Positions 1-13,903 of a stretch of DNA of 64,000 nucleotides are shown in pieces. Each line of letters starts with the position of its first letter. Position 1 is the first letter of the stretch. The position numbers and the translations under genes were made by a program. This DNA comes from Branchiostoma belcheri (Eukaryota; Chordata; Leptocardii; Amphioxiformes; Branchiostomatidae). The stretch is from NCBI RefSeq assembly GCF_001625305.1, contig NW_017802636.1:603725-667724 (forward strand), written 5' to 3'. The notes beneath the pieces were generated by a model, which saw only the letters and a list, made by a program, of their open reading frames with translations, made no database searches and had not been told where the DNA came from.

Positions 1-3000
1 CGTAACTGTTCCATTAGCGGCGGTGCAATCCCCGTAGATGTGACGCCTTAAATGTCTTGCCCATTATCTTAAGACAAAGGGGTGTTGGGAAGATGTGCCG
101 GTGGCCAACCTTTCACTGAAACTAGACACAAATGTCACCAATCAACCTCGCGTACAGGAAAGTGACGGCAGGAGGGCATACACAGTCCACAGGGGGGTTT
201 TCTGCACAGGAGTTATCAATATGGAAATGGCCTGTGTGTCAAACTTTGATTTAACAACGTCAGGGGTCTCAAAAGGCGGGCCATTACACGGCGCCGTGAG
301 AACAATCGGCGGTCCTTCATGTTTGGCAAATGGCAGGTGTACTTCCCTGGTATTTTATTGGAAGGTCATGATGGGTCTACTTGCAAAACAAGATGGGAAA
401 TCTGGTTAGAGAACATTTGCTTCCCCAAGGTTACAGTGCAGGAGGCTGTGGGGAAGTCATGGCTGCATGTGGAGAGTGGCTACTGTACGGGAGACTTCTC
501 TGTTCATCTGTGATCTGAATAACTGTCTGTAGTAGCTGGTTCTGGTCAATTTTGTTGTATGATCGTAAACTATAGCTAAGGGCATTATTTGGACAGTCTT
601 TCATGAGTTGTACAAATTACAGTTGTCTTATGACAGCAAAGGCTGTCTTAGACCATTGTCGGCAGTTAGTTCTGTAACAGCCTGCTTGAAAATTCTCTGA
701 CATCAAATCGTACAGCAAATGTGACTGCATCATAAAACTTTGCTTGTAGAAAACTAGTGGAGAAGACATGTGTAAATTGTGAAATATACAGCATAACATC
801 ACCAACAAAGAAAATGTAGTACTTTTAATTAACCCTTGTGACAACTATTACCAACCATAAAGACATCACAATTTAATGATGCATCTGATATAATAAACTG
901 ACAATTATGCTAGCTACATGCACAGACATGCTTAATCATCTATAGAAAATGGCAGAAAAATTTGGAATGTGACTTGATTTTGAATATAATTGTGATCAAC
1001 ACTATTCTCTTATTCCCAAAAGACTGCAGAACTTGCCACAGGACGGCAAAGATTTTTTTTATTTAGACACTTGAGTTGGTGACAAAATTGACTGTTGAAG
1101 AGGATGGCTTAGCAATGTCTATTGTTAAATATTCTGTATGCAAATCACCTCCCTTGCAAGGTTTACTGTTGTAGGAAAGTAAACAATACTGATTTCAAAG
1201 GTCTGCTGTCACCCTCATACATGTACATGTTTTTTAATGATGATGTTGAATGGTACATTAGTTTGCACACATGAAGTGGAATAGAGGTGTCAGCAAAGGG
1301 GTCCTTGTGTGGCTATGAAATTCTACTACATGACAGTGGGAATCAGTTCTGACAAGCCCTAATCTTATATGAAGGGATGTAAAGACAGCCTTTTCATTTT
1401 GGAGCGGCACCGTCTTTGATGTGTGCATTAGACGGCATAACTACCTAATGTAGGAGAACGGTGCGTGCAAGGAGGATCCTTACCGATGACATCATGCATT
1501 AGGCTCCGTACCAACGGCCCTTTTCATTAGTGCTTGAGTTTGTGAGGGGAAGGGCTATGAAATGTAACAATCCTCCTGTGTGGGTTTTAATCCCATCTGT
1601 CGTAACTGGAGTCTTCCCTGGAACAGTCTGTGGAGGAAGCAGACGTTGTAAGTGATCCTGGCGCCAGCCTTCAACTCAAAGAATTGCTGAATCCTGCTGA
1701 AACGACCCTCTCTGACATCTCCCGAACACATCCTCCAGTCATAAACGTAATGGACAACTTAATGGCCCATCTCTAGTGTCGTGTTACCCGCTGGATTGCC
1801 GAGGAAGGCTGAGACGGAGATGGTGGATGTGGGAGCCTATCATTGTCTGAACGATGGCAGGAAGCTAAAGCACTCGCATTCTAATGACTCTGATTGGATG
1901 GGAACTGCTAACTGTACCCTCGTGGCAACAAAGTAACATTGGACAAAACAGATTTTAACTGTATGCTTCTGAAGCAGACTGGACCATCTCTGATAAATGG
2001 TAGTTCTTTTCTGAAACGACTGAAGAAATTAAAGATTTCAGACTTCTGGGATGTATTTTGGGATTTCGTGATCTTTAGACCTCCAGGAATCATTGTTTGA
2101 ATGTATTGAAACTGTGGAGGGGATTGTATCACGTAATTTAATCAAGACAGTATTACACTGTCCTTAATTCCTCCACATGCCACCCACTTATCCCATATAA
2201 TTGTCAAAATCACCTACCACCCAGCATGCAACCAAAGGTTTCAGGACAAGCAAAAAACACAAACTGAGCTACCCAAAACAAGCCCAGTACTTCCGTACCC
2301 GAAGGTAATTAAAAGCGTTGTCATCATGTCAAGCTGCTTGGTATGACAACACTGAAGTTGTACTCCTGTACATGTACATGTATGTGTATGTGTTGACATT
2401 TGTACTCTACCCTTCATAGCTTCTTCAGCCTAGTCAGGTCTGATAACTGTGTGTGTCGTGGTGAGAAGAAGGTCTGAAAGAGAGAAATAGTTGGGTACCC
2501 CACTTAGCATGCCCATGCTGCCTCTATAGCTGCCAGCCTTTTACAAGTAGTATATCAGACGTCTTGGAGTGTTAGCTGGCAAAGCCGCAGACCTGTCATA
2601 TGACGAATCAGTGCTTTGATCTCTTGATAAATGATGACACAAGGTTTTGAGTTATTGTCAGACAAAGTGCTAGAGGTCCTGCACCAAACAGATGGAATCC
2701 TGTGATGCCACATCAAGCATTCATGGTTTGATTTCCAGCGTGTCCATTACCCGTCTCCTGGCGGACCGTTTAAATGGCCCGTGTCCGTGTTCTTGAGAGG
2801 GAGATATCGGGTCCTGTTTCACTCCCCGCATCATCATTCTCTACATAAAGCTCACATGACAAGTCCACAAGGAAACGGCTGAACCTTTCCAAGACCTTTC
2901 CGAAAGAAATCTCGCAATGTAATCTCCACTCAGATGTTTCACAATAGAGATAGCTATGATTTCCGAAAGGCCAAAGGCAGGCTTTGGAACCTTTAGATAA

Positions 3001-4483
3001 CTTTCTCTGTGGATTTGGAGCAAAATGAAGATATTGTGTGTTGCAGAAATGGCCTGGGAGATTGAATTGTGGCTCTGATGTGTTTTCTGTATCCCACAAA
3101 AGCTCAACAAAGGAACGTGGATATATGAAAAGTCTTTTACTCAATAATTCATAAAGCTGCATATTGTGGTATGCATAAGATGTGGTACAAACCATCTGTT
3201 GTTGTCAGGCTGGCTCATACAACATGCTGTTGAAGGATTTTGAAGCTGTTGGATAGAAGCTGCTCAAACCATCTTGACGTATTCTTAAGACCCTCATGTT
3301 TTCTTAAAATGAAACAAAAATAAAACTTATACTCCTTAAGGCTGTCTGTAATTAAAGTGTAATCTTGGTAGTAATCCTCAAATCTTCACCTGCAGTAGTT
3401 TTTATTAAAAATGTGAGAAGTGCCACTCCTCCTGAGCCCATCAAAACTCTCACAAAGGCTTTTGTTTCTAGCATATGTACAGGTATGAAAATAATAGCTG
3501 CTGTCACAAACTATGCTGGCATCATTTTTTGTACTTCCTCTCATTAGTTTTAAAGCCTCTAAGGTGTAGAAGCAGTCACTGCCGAGTCATAAATTGTAGC
3601 CGCTACAGATGTACCTGCAAGAAAAAAAAGCTGCATAACTGATGGCACGTCCACCCTTAATGTAAGGTGTGACAGACATCTTATTTTCCACCTGTCTAAG
3701 GAAGAGGAACAGGAAGAGTGATACGAGAAGTTCTGTCAGGTGTGATACATCTTTACTGTAGGAAATGACATAACGACACCCCAGGCAGTAGCATGAGTTG
3801 TTTGGTGTATCCTGCAGCGTATGAGCAATAATACAACAGCACGGAGCAGAGACAATTCATTATACTGGAAAATATACCTCTCAGTTACACTACCCCTAGT
3901 GAATGGCTTCCAGAGATAAATTTGCAAAAGAATGAATGTACAGTATTGTATAGCATTTTCCCTTAGCAGCACTCCCTTGGTAAATTGTTGTTTTAATGAC
4001 ATTACTTTGCATGTGATATGTACTTTGAGGCTGCTTCCAGGTGGGAAATGAAGATTAGATTTGATAAGCAAACATGTTTGCCTCTTAATGCCTCATCTCC
4101 CTGCAGCAGCTCCCAAACATGAAAAGTGCATCTTATAGTGTCATGATAATCCTGTCAGAAGAGCATCCATTTAAGCTTGAAAGGGGCCATATATGTCAGT
4201 GCCCAAGCTTATCAATGTTTCAAGTCCACAGATAATCGGAGCAATTTTCTTTACCACAGTGAGGTAGTATCATCCCTCTGCCAGGACCTGCTGTCATGCA
4301 GAAGGGAGCAGGATCTCCATGGAAAATCCCTGTTTCACTGGGGATCTCTTAATGTGGGGGGAACTCTGCACCCCCATCATATCCTGTCAACTAGAACTTA
4401 TTGGGGGAGCAATAAAGTGTGGGTCTTTACGAGCAGGGTAATTGTTGGGACACACGATACAGTGATGAATGGTTATGTTCCAG
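1..4483. other. No recognisable exon; probable upstream intron of TCERG1
   Basis: I find no reading frame here that resembles a known domain and is bounded by plausible splice sites. The open frames are short and of low-complexity composition. The exon at 4484 opens in the middle of a codon, so at least one coding exon lies upstream. The N-terminal part expected in TCERG1 (first two WW domains and the proline/glutamine/alanine-rich region) was not found, so this stretch is most simply a long intron or flanking sequence. Confidence 0.5.
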
Positions 4484-7400
4484 GTGCATCGTGTGGACGG
4501 GGGACCAGAGGGTGTTCTTCTACAACCCCACCACGCGCCTGTCGCTATGGGAACGGCCGGAGGAGCTGCTGGGAAGGACGGACGTGGACAGGCTCATCAT
4601 GGAACCTCCGCACGTCAAGAAGGACGAGGAAGGTTAGGAGACACTCACTGTCTGATCAGAACACTAAGGAACAGTCAGCATCACTGGCCCCTATGCTAGA
4701 ATCAAGAGACTCAAGCAATCCTTTGTGCATTGCACCATTAGACTTTACAACAACTTACCTTATGGGTGGTGAACTACACACAGAATTTGTTTTCAACATT
4801 GTTTCTGTACATGATTGTCTTGAAAATTGTGACAAAAAATTGTACTCCATTCAGGGAGAAGCATGCAGTGCTGCCCCCCTGCCTATGTACCTTTGCTGAG
4901 TTGTGAGCAATATAGAATTTGATGATGCACGTAAATGGGTAAAAGTGTATCAATATGTCCTTGAATGTAATATTCCACAAAGTTATGGAGAACTTCTCCC
5001 AAGTTGGTTGTGTGCTTGATACATTCTGCAGTAAAACTTTGCAGACAAATGATATTCCCTGTATCAGTCATCTTCCTCCCTATGAAAGGTTTCTCTTTTA
5101 CAAAAGTGCCTGTTGAAGAAGCTTGAGGAGATGAGAAATTTGTCAAGGTTTCACTGACGTATTTATGAGAGCCGTGATAAAGTAACAAGATGTATGAAGT
5201 GTTCCTATCATTCTCACCACTCCAGCCGGCATCAAGAACAAGAACGAAGAGACATCAGAAGAGGAGCCTAAGTTGAAGAAGAAAAAGTAAGTCTTAAAAG
5301 TCCTGAATGTACATGTCCATGAGTCCATCCTTGGTTGGGTAGAAAATTGGTCAAAGGTCTTTGAAGAAAAAGTGATTCCCTTAGCTATGTAACAGAGACA
5401 TCACTGGAGAATAAAGATTCACTAAATGGTAAAGAATATGTGGGGCATATCTGTCATCTGACTGATGTTTTTCCAGGCTTGAAGATGAGAAGAAGCCATC
5501 AGACGTGGACCCAGAGAAGGAGGCAGCTATGGAGGCGGAGATCAAGGCAGCTCGGGAGCGTGCCATCGTGCCGCTGGACATCCGTATGAAACAGTTCAGA
5601 GACATGCTGCTGGAGAGAGGAGTAAGTCAGCACTAAACCTAACGTGTTCTGAAGTCAATTTCATAGAAAGCAGCAAAGTGAACAAAAAGTATTGATTACT
5701 AGAAACAAAGGTTGATCTACATTCCTGAATATACATTGTACGTTTAACAAGTGTCAATTTTCTTCCAGGTTTCAGCATTTTCCACATGGGACAAGGAACT
5801 ACACAAGATTGTCTTTGATCCAAGGTTAGACCCAAAACTGTTCTTTGGAGCAAATTAGTCAAAGTAGATGTGGTCCACAATGTAACTTGAGTATTTCCAA
5901 AATAATTGTTGTTTCATTAAATTTAGCAGTCAGTGATAGACTGTAAATACACAATGCAGACTTCCCAGTTCATTCCATTGTTTCACCTTTTCACATTAGC
6001 AGTTAATACCAGTCATAGCTTCCTGCTAAAGGTTTAACCAAGTCTCCCCCTCCCCTCCTCAGATACCTACTGTTGAACAACAAGGAGAGGAAGCAGGTGT
6101 TTGAGCAGTACGTGAAGCAGCGTGCGGAGGACGAGAGGAAGGAGAAGCGCAGCAAACTAAAGGAGGCCAAGGAGGAGTTTGTACAGCTCATGGAGGAGGC
6201 CAAGATATCTGCCAAGTAGGATATTTCCTTGTGTAAAAATGTTTTTAAACATTGTCCAGATTGTGTTTGACTACATACCCCCTTACCTGAAAAGTGTAGA
6301 AAGTTGAGCTTTGTATGAAATGTGCTCTGTATTTTTTGTTTGTTGTTGTTTTTATTTTCTTGCATTGTCATACAAAGTTACACCATAAACCAAAAGGCAA
6401 CTTTGGTCACTGTTTTCATACTTTTGCCATGTGACTGTATGTTTCAAAGTGACAGAATGTTGTATTTTAATGGCTCAATTTTAAGGTACATGTCTGTGAC
6501 ACCCCCACTCCTTCCCTCTCCAGGACCAGTTTTAGTGAGTTTGCCATGAAGAATGGGAAGGACCATCGCTTCAAGGCCATTGAGAAGATGCGTGACCGGG
6601 AGGCGCTGTTCTCGGAGTTCATGACCACCCTGCGCAAGAAGGAGAAGGAGACGAGCCGTAGCCGTGCAGAGAAGGTCGGTGTTCACGTCCGGAGGGGCGT
6701 GCGTGGTGGGAGAAACGACTGGGGGATCAGGGGCCTTGTGGGGGGAGTCAGGCTAGCATGCTCAGGTTTTGTGAACCATCTTCCTCTTCCTGGGTTCTGT
6801 TCTGGTTATCATGCAGCTCTAAACCATCTACAAACAGAATCTGAAATGTGTAGAATTTCTAACTAAAAATCACCTGCAATTTGGATCAAAAAGAATTAAC
6901 TCTCTGTTATCTGTTCTGTCAGCTAAGAAATGGCCATCAAATGAATTGAGGTGTTAGACCAGCATCAACCCACAAAACTCTAGCTGTGTACTCAAAATAT
7001 ATTGATTTTAAGAAGAAACCCACGACACAAAGTTGTGTCTATGAACGACTCCCTGCACAAGGCACCAAAGAGGCGGGGTCTTGGCCTGCCACGCCCAGCA
7101 GACATCCATATAAGGATGCCAGGGCAGGCCGATGATTGACATGTACCTTGTGATGTTGTTCTTACCTCGCCTCGGTCCTGTATGACATGTGGGTGTGTTG
7201 TCACTTGAATTGTTGATGCATTGAACATGTTCTCAGTCAGGACCTGTCTTGCTGCAGGATTTAAATAATCAACTTTGAATAAAACTTAAATGGGAAATTG
7301 AGTGTAACTTATTAAAGTTCTTCCTTGCAAATTTACATTTATACATTCTAGCATTTATTCCAGAAAGTGCAAAGCAAGATAGGTACTGGCTGCAACATTG

Positions 7401-10400
7401 TGACATGATAGCTCAACAAATCACACATTTTCTACCAGATTTGAATAATTTGTCTGCATATAGCAAGTGTGTGTTTGTGTATAAATATACAAATATCTTT
7501 ATACTCCACAACCTCCTCTGATGCTTTTTGTGTAAAGTTTGCTTAGGACATGCTACAATCTTGTACATCATTTTAATCGTTCTAGCTGTAATGCTTAAAT
7601 CCATGAAGACTTTGAAGAATTGGATTTTGGAGATCAGTAGCCTTGAGTTAATATTCCGCCTTGCAGTGATCCGTTTGAGTCTATTTCCCCCCCACTGGTA
7701 ATTTGTGGGTTTGTCTGTAGTTTGCCAACCCATTATTTTGTAATGGAATGTTAAATGTGTGTTTGATTTAAAAGTATTTCTGTGGGATATTTTGCATGCT
7801 TGCATGATGATGGCAACTCGAGGGATGAACTGCAGTGATGATTAAGGTCAACAGAAACAAACTCTAATATACTTTGAAACATCTTGCTGATTACTCTCAT
7901 CTTTACTTCTTTATCTATTTTTAGAAACTTGGATCAGCAATAGAATAGAAAAATTATGAAACTGCAAAGTCAGTAATATTCAATGTTTGTATCATTGTGA
8001 AGATTTTTGTGAAGTTTCCCAAGTCACTACCATCACTGCAGTTCCTCCCCAGTAGAGTCTGCCCTGCGTTGTGATCGTGCTTAACCTTCTTTTTACTAAA
8101 ATGTGTATTTCTACCTGCCGGTGAAGAAAAGCGAAAGAGTTTTGGGTCATCCAGTCAGACAAAAGAGCTGTGATTCAGGCACTAGCCAAGTTTTGTGGGA
8201 TTCCCTACTAGTGAGGAAAGCATTGCATTCTGGCTGAAAATTCCTCCCCACATTTCCGGTACTAAATTTCAATTCCTTTCCGTTTTATAACTCTGTGGAT
8301 CTGACTATGTAGAGAAAGTACTGTATGATTGGAGCAAGGATTGTTCTGTTTGTATTTTTTCTCTTTCTTTCATTCTTTCTTCTTCTTGTATTTAATTTTT
8401 TTTATAGTTTTGCTACTTGATAAGACCTGACTGTTGGTCATTTTGTAGGCTCCATTTTTTGCTGTCTTTGTGTGGTACATATATTGCTGTAGGTAAAGCT
8501 GAGCTATCACCTTAAGCACCGCAGTGAGTTGTACTGTACATGGCAAACAAGTATGGGGACAGTGCATGGGTTTGTGTAGACTGATTGTTGCATGTGACAC
8601 AATAGTTAGACTTGGTTATGGGACAGTTGCCGTTGGTAAGGTAATACATACTGAGAAAAATGCTTTCAACAGCTAACTAATTTTTTTGCCATACTGTTGA
8701 TCATCTTATACCCTCTCCACTTTAGATTTTGTTTCACAGTTTCCGTTTTGTGTCTGCGTTTCCTGCTTTCTAAAAACATATATTTCTGGCATTTAGGCCA
8801 CTACTGTTCCAGGAGCACCTAATCACTTCAGTGTTTCATAGAAACAAGATTTTTCACACCTTTGACAAGACAACACAACATGTGGGCAAGTGAAAAGTAG
8901 ATATATGAAACACATCAACAACCACTGAAATACTGCTGCAGCTAGAGGCTTAAATCAGCTGGAGGAATGTTTCATTTGGTGGTTTGGCAAAAAAAAAAGA
9001 ATACCTTCTGTTCAAACATAGTATACTAACTGCTACTTCTCTTTTAAACAGTTGTCCACCTACAGCGTGCACAGCCTGCCTGGACTCACTGTAGCATCTT
9101 TTTTCTCCTCTCGTCAAACACAAAACAGGTGAAACAGGACTTCACAGACCTGCTCAAAGAGCAGAACGTGGACAAGTACTCCCGCTGGAGCAAAGTCAAG
9201 GACAAGGTGGAGTCAGACTCTCGCTACAAGGCTGTCGAGAGTAGCCACCTCCGCGAGGAGTGGTTCAAGATGTACGTGGAGACAAAGGCAAAGGTAAGGA
9301 GAGCAGCATTCTGATGTTACATATGCCATTAGACATGACTTACACAGACAATACAACATATTTACCAAGATTTTTGCAGACTTGTTGATGACCAGTAGTG
9401 ATAAGGTCTAAATTTCGCAATCTTAGAATTGAAAGCTACACACGTCATGTTTGAACTTCATTCATGTATCATGTACAGTACATGTACCTTTACAAAATTT
9501 GTCATTAAATTTTAGCAGAACATTGTATCTCCACACTGTAAGAGTGACATCTCTGAGACTATTCACAGAAAGTGATGCTACACACGTTAAGTGTACACTT
9601 GTTATTCTGCTCTGACAGGAAGAAGATGCAGAGAAGGAGAGAGAAAAAGAGCGTCAGAGGAGAGCAGAGGAAAGCCTGAAGGAGAGACAAAGAGAAGTGC
9701 AGAAGGAGAGATCAGAACTCATCAGAGAAGTGGACAGAGAGAGAGAACAGCACAAGAGAGATGAGGCAACCCAGCACTTCAAGGCACTGCTGGCAGATAT
9801 GGTAGGTGTTTTACATTTACAAAAATGTACCAGGTCTAATCTCAAGCAGGGCAGGCTGGGTTTTCAGAGAGAGAGCAGGTTGTTAACATTGAGGTTGTGC
9901 CACCAATGACGTACAACAGTTCCTCATAACACTCAACCATGATAAGTACCATTCAGTGAACAAAGCCATTTGTATAAGATACTTCTGATGTTGATGAGCA
10001 TCAAACCTGACAAATTTTACTTCAAACTCTTAATTCAGCCGATAGGAAATATGTGAAGTTAAATTCCATCCATGACATCGCAGCAGGCACAAAAAACGTA
10101 TTTTCGTTTTAAACAGTGGAAAATCATCATGTTTACACACAGCTTCAAATTAAGATAATATCTGCTTCTCATAAGACCTTTTTTCACAAACAAGCTCTTC
10201 AGATAAAACACCTCCCCGTGTCCCTCCAGGTGAGGAATGCCGACGCCAATTGGCGTGAGACGCGGCGTCAGCTGAGGAAGGACCACCGCTGGGAGCTGGC
10301 CAACCTCCTGGACAGGGACGAGAAGGAGAAGCTGTTCAACGAGCACATCGACATGCTGACCAAGAAGAAGAGAGAACAGTTCAAGCAGCTGCTGGACGAG

Positions 10401-12112
10401 ACGTCTGAGGTATTTATTATTCATTTGTTTAGAGTTAAAACTTTTGGTCCAATGCAAAAAAAAAAGTTCTCTCACCAAGAGCTTTTGACCAGTAATGCTG
10501 GTCTTCCTCAGTAGACCCAGTGTTGACGTCACGCTTCAAAGAAACCACATGACAAGCTTCACTGGGTCAGTCTACTGTGGAAGACCAGAGTGACTGGTCA
10601 AAAGTTCTAGGTGAGAGAACTTTATTGTGTTGGACCAAAAGTTTTTAACTCTAAACATGTAACTACCAACACCGATGAATTTTCATGATACCATAGTATT
10701 TATTCATTTATTTATTCAGAGGAGTTCAACAGTCATTCATCCTATATTAGTTTCATTTCCAGTGAGGACTCCACAGACAGAATGAGTGAAGAGTTTTTTA
10801 TGCCTTAGTATAAATTAAAGTTTGACATGTTGTATTCTGTACTCTTTCTTCCAGATTACACTGATGTCCTCATGGAAGGAAGTTAGGAAAATCATCAAAG
10901 ATGACCCTAGGTTTTCAAAGTTCTCCTCCAGTGATAGGGTATGTCTGGAAATGTGCTTGTACTTTTAATACCAGTGTTCATGATATGCTCTTAAAATGAA
11001 ATATGTTATTACGTGTATTATATAGCTTTAGTACTGACACTGCTAAGACAGGATTCTTTCTGAGTGGCACTTTCCAATTAAGTTTATTGCCATAATGGTA
11101 ATCCTAGGATAGATGATAAACCAGTTACAATCTAACAATAAATCTTGACAACCTAAAATGCAGAAGTTATTTCCATCTTATTAAACCCTGTTACATGACG
11201 TTACAAGTCTAGGCTGCTAGTAGAAATACCTGCACTTACCATTTCCCTGCTGACTTTTGCTCGACTTGGCACAGCTTTTGTTTTACATAAATGATGGCAC
11301 AGCAGGGAGAAAGTTAATGATTCTTACATGTTGTGGTTTCAGAAACGTGAGAGAGAGTTCAACGACTACATCCGAGACAAGTTTGTTGCTGCCAAGGCTG
11401 ACTTCAGGACACTTCTGAAAGAGACCAAATTCATCACGTACAAGTGAGTTCAGTTGCAGGACACTAGTACACTCATCATCATCATGTCAGGCTGCTTGCA
11501 CATCTACTCTGCCTCTCCAAATGTCTGGCTTTCATGAGGAGCTTACAGGCCATGGATAATTTAGAAAATTTGTTTTCTTGTTTCTCATCTACCTCAATGT
11601 TGGAAATCTGGCAGATTTACTCAAAATCCTTGTTGATTGCTTAAAATTTTTCAGATTTAGTCAAGATCCTTGTTGATTGCTCAAAGCTTTAGCATGACTC
11701 AGTATCCCTGGAAACTTACTATCCAGGATTACCTGCTGTAGTAATTTCATGTGATTCTTCCAAGCCGGGATTTACCTGAGATGCAGTTTACCCCTGCATT
11801 GCTAGGGGGCACTTGTGTTCATTCAAAGAAAATCACATACCCAATCCTATGATCCCACCCATTGCATTCTATGCCTATTGATTCATTGCCAATTGCCCTA
11901 CTTGCAGGTCTAAGAGATTGTTAGAGGATACCGATGGTCATCATCTGAAGGATGTGGAGAAACTTCTGGAGAAAGACAAACGTTACCTGGTGCTGGACTG
12001 TGTTCCGGACGAGCGTAGGAAACTCCTCATGTCGTACATCGAGGACCTGGACCGTAGAGGCCCTCCCCCGCCCCCCACAGCGTCAGAACCCACCAGAAGA
12101 ACGGTCAAATAG
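4484..12112 (+). CDS. TCERG1: Transcription elongation regulator 1 (CA150), C-terminal 12 coding exons
   Basis: TCERG1 is a nuclear factor that couples RNA polymerase II elongation to splicing; its WW domains bind splicing factors and its FF domains bind the phosphorylated polymerase C-terminal tail. Exons by splice-site reading: 4484-4632, 5226-5286, 5477-5621, 5769-5824, 6063-6215, 6524-6674, 9129-9293, 9619-9801, 10230-10409, 10855-10938, 11343-11443, 11908-12112 (stop TAG). All phases join, giving about 543 residues. The first exon is the third WW domain ([19 protein letters not shown]). Six FF domains follow, with typical Trp/Phe-rich cores ([20 protein letters not shown] in FF1, [18 protein letters not shown] in FF3, [18 protein letters not shown] in FF4). 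A charged helical linker rich in Glu and Arg lies between FF3 and FF4. The protein ends in a short Pro-rich tail. The N-terminus with WW1 and WW2 is missing from the window. Family assignment is firm. Confidence 0.93.
6675..9128 (+). other. Long TCERG1 intron (2.45 kb)
   Basis: This is the intron between the FF2 and FF3 exons. Apart from short homopolymer and AT-rich stretches I see nothing gene-like on either strand. Confidence 0.6.
10427..10658. mobile_element. Foldback (hairpin) element in a TCERG1 intron
   Basis: The two halves are near-complete inverted copies of each other. The left arm starts GTTTAGAGTTAAAACTTTTG at 10427 and the right arm ends with its complement at 10658. The match continues inward through TTGACCAGT, CTGGTCTTCC and CCCAGTG, with small indels, to a short centre near 10530-10555 that contains TGACGTCA-like sequence. 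No coding capacity is visible. This looks like a small non-autonomous foldback or MITE-type element. No clear target-site duplication was seen. Confidence 0.7.
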
Positions 12113-12560
12113 TCAAATTCTCCGTCCACAGAGACAGGCGTAGTTAATGGTCAACCTTCTTATGCGTCTATTCCGTAGTCATTCGAACAAACCGAGTTGC
12201 AACAGTGAACCTCTTGTAAGGTGCTTACTGGTATTACGTGTATTAATTTCTTACATTTTACCATAGCAAAGTGTAAAATGGTTATATAAGATTGTGTACC
12301 TTAAATAAGCTGCGGAATGGTGGGCCTTGGTCCAGCCATAGTCAATGTTGCAGGATTCAGTGCGGAGACGGTACAAATGTATAACAATAGTTGCCACTTT
12401 CCCCTTTTTATCCTCTTCATTCTGTTATGCTTGCCCAAGTCTCACTTTTTTTAAAGGCAAGATGTCACACATGTTGATACCTTCTGGCTAAGTTTACTAA
12501 AACATTGTAAGATAAAATGCACAGATGTTTGGAAGCAGTGCGTTAAGAGGAACATGGTAA

Positions 12561-12570
12561 AATAAATAAA
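12561..12570 (+). other. Candidate TCERG1 polyadenylation signals
   Basis: Two overlapping AATAAA hexamers (AATAAATAAA) lie about 450 bases after the TCERG1 stop codon, with a further AATAAA near 12620. This suggests a 3' UTR of about 0.5 kb or somewhat longer. Confidence 0.45.
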
Positions 12571-12599
12571 AGGTCTGAAAGTCAACACAGGTCAGTTTG

Positions 12600-13903
12600 T
12601 TGCTTTTTATGTCAGGTGTAATAAACACTTTCTTGTCTAAATGGTATATGCAATCACACTTGTCTCTTCAGTAGTGTTTAACAGTAGGTGTTAAGTAAGG
12701 ATAGGAATAGTCATGTAGTTCTGAGACAGCCATCTCTGGAACCAAGGACTCTGTGCTGGGAGTAGACCATCGCTATAGCAACTCATGTAAACAACAGGGA
12801 AGTCTTGCACCTGTGTATAATTCTGTACAGTACAGTTGTACACCAGTCCTATATTGTACAGGCAAGACCTCTCACAATGTGATTTTATACCAGACGTTGT
12901 AGGAAAGAAAAGTTTCCTGGAGATAACCTGTAAGATGTTGGAAGCAATAAAGGGGTTACTTTTCTTACACCTCATGTCTTGATTGGCTCCTTCTTGAACA
13001 TACTACAATTGTCATTATCATGCATCCAGCCCCTGAAGATTGACATACAATATAAAGCAATATCAGAGGACACCCATGTTTGCTTGTAAAATTTCATATT
13101 CTAAGAGTGTTACACCACCAGACCAGGTTATAAGTGGAGCAACCTCCTGCACCAAGTGAGTAAAGAAACAGCTGCCTTTTGAAGATCTCCCACAAATACT
13201 TTCTATTTATAGACTTTTTTTTTAAGATGTGGATATCAGCTCTGGTGAATGCCACACATAACAAAAGGTAAATCACACATAACAAAAGGTAAATCAGTTC
13301 AACAGAGGAAGTCAGACTCATAAATAAGTGATATCACACAGTTTTATGCCTCCCAGTCATCATAACTTATTTCCAATATGCAAACGCATGTCAAAAAGAT
13401 ATTAAACAAGTCTGAGGTATGTACTGACTACTGTATTCCTCCAGGAAAAGTTATTTGAATATTTACTGACCATCTTTGCTTCTGTTCTCTACAGAGATTT
13501 TAGGCTCCCTGAGTTCCAATCTACATGTTTTATATAATACTGTATAATACACATACTACTTGTTTTATTTAACAGGAGAAAATTCTGTATTTACATACTA
13601 AAATTGATCATTATAGGATGAGCTGTTAGGTATATCAAACAGCCTTGTGACTCCAAATGTCAAAATTGTATCAATGTGTTCTATGTACATTCTGGTGTTA
13701 TCGAAACAGTCATAGAAGAATGAAATTGTTATGTACTTCTTACCCGAAACTTGTAAGAATTGTCATTTGCAAAACACCACGTGTAAAATAGTTCCAGATG
13801 AACAGAGATTTCTTGAGCAGGTAACATGTTGGTGACCTATGAAAATTACAAAATGCTCCGTGTATTTAGTAGTTGCAGTACTTTTAAACACCACTAGGGT
13901 GCA
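12600..13903. other. Convergent intergenic region between TCERG1 and SAXO
   Basis: TCERG1 (+) and SAXO (-) end toward each other here. No exon is recognised. On the - strand an AATAAA (TTTATT on +, near 13564) could serve as the SAXO polyadenylation signal. A short direct duplication of AACAAAAGGTAAATCA occurs near 13260-13295. Confidence 0.45.

Noticed and set aside
95-409. 104-residue frame at the window start
   Set aside because: No similarity to the missing N-terminal part of TCERG1 and no splice-site support.
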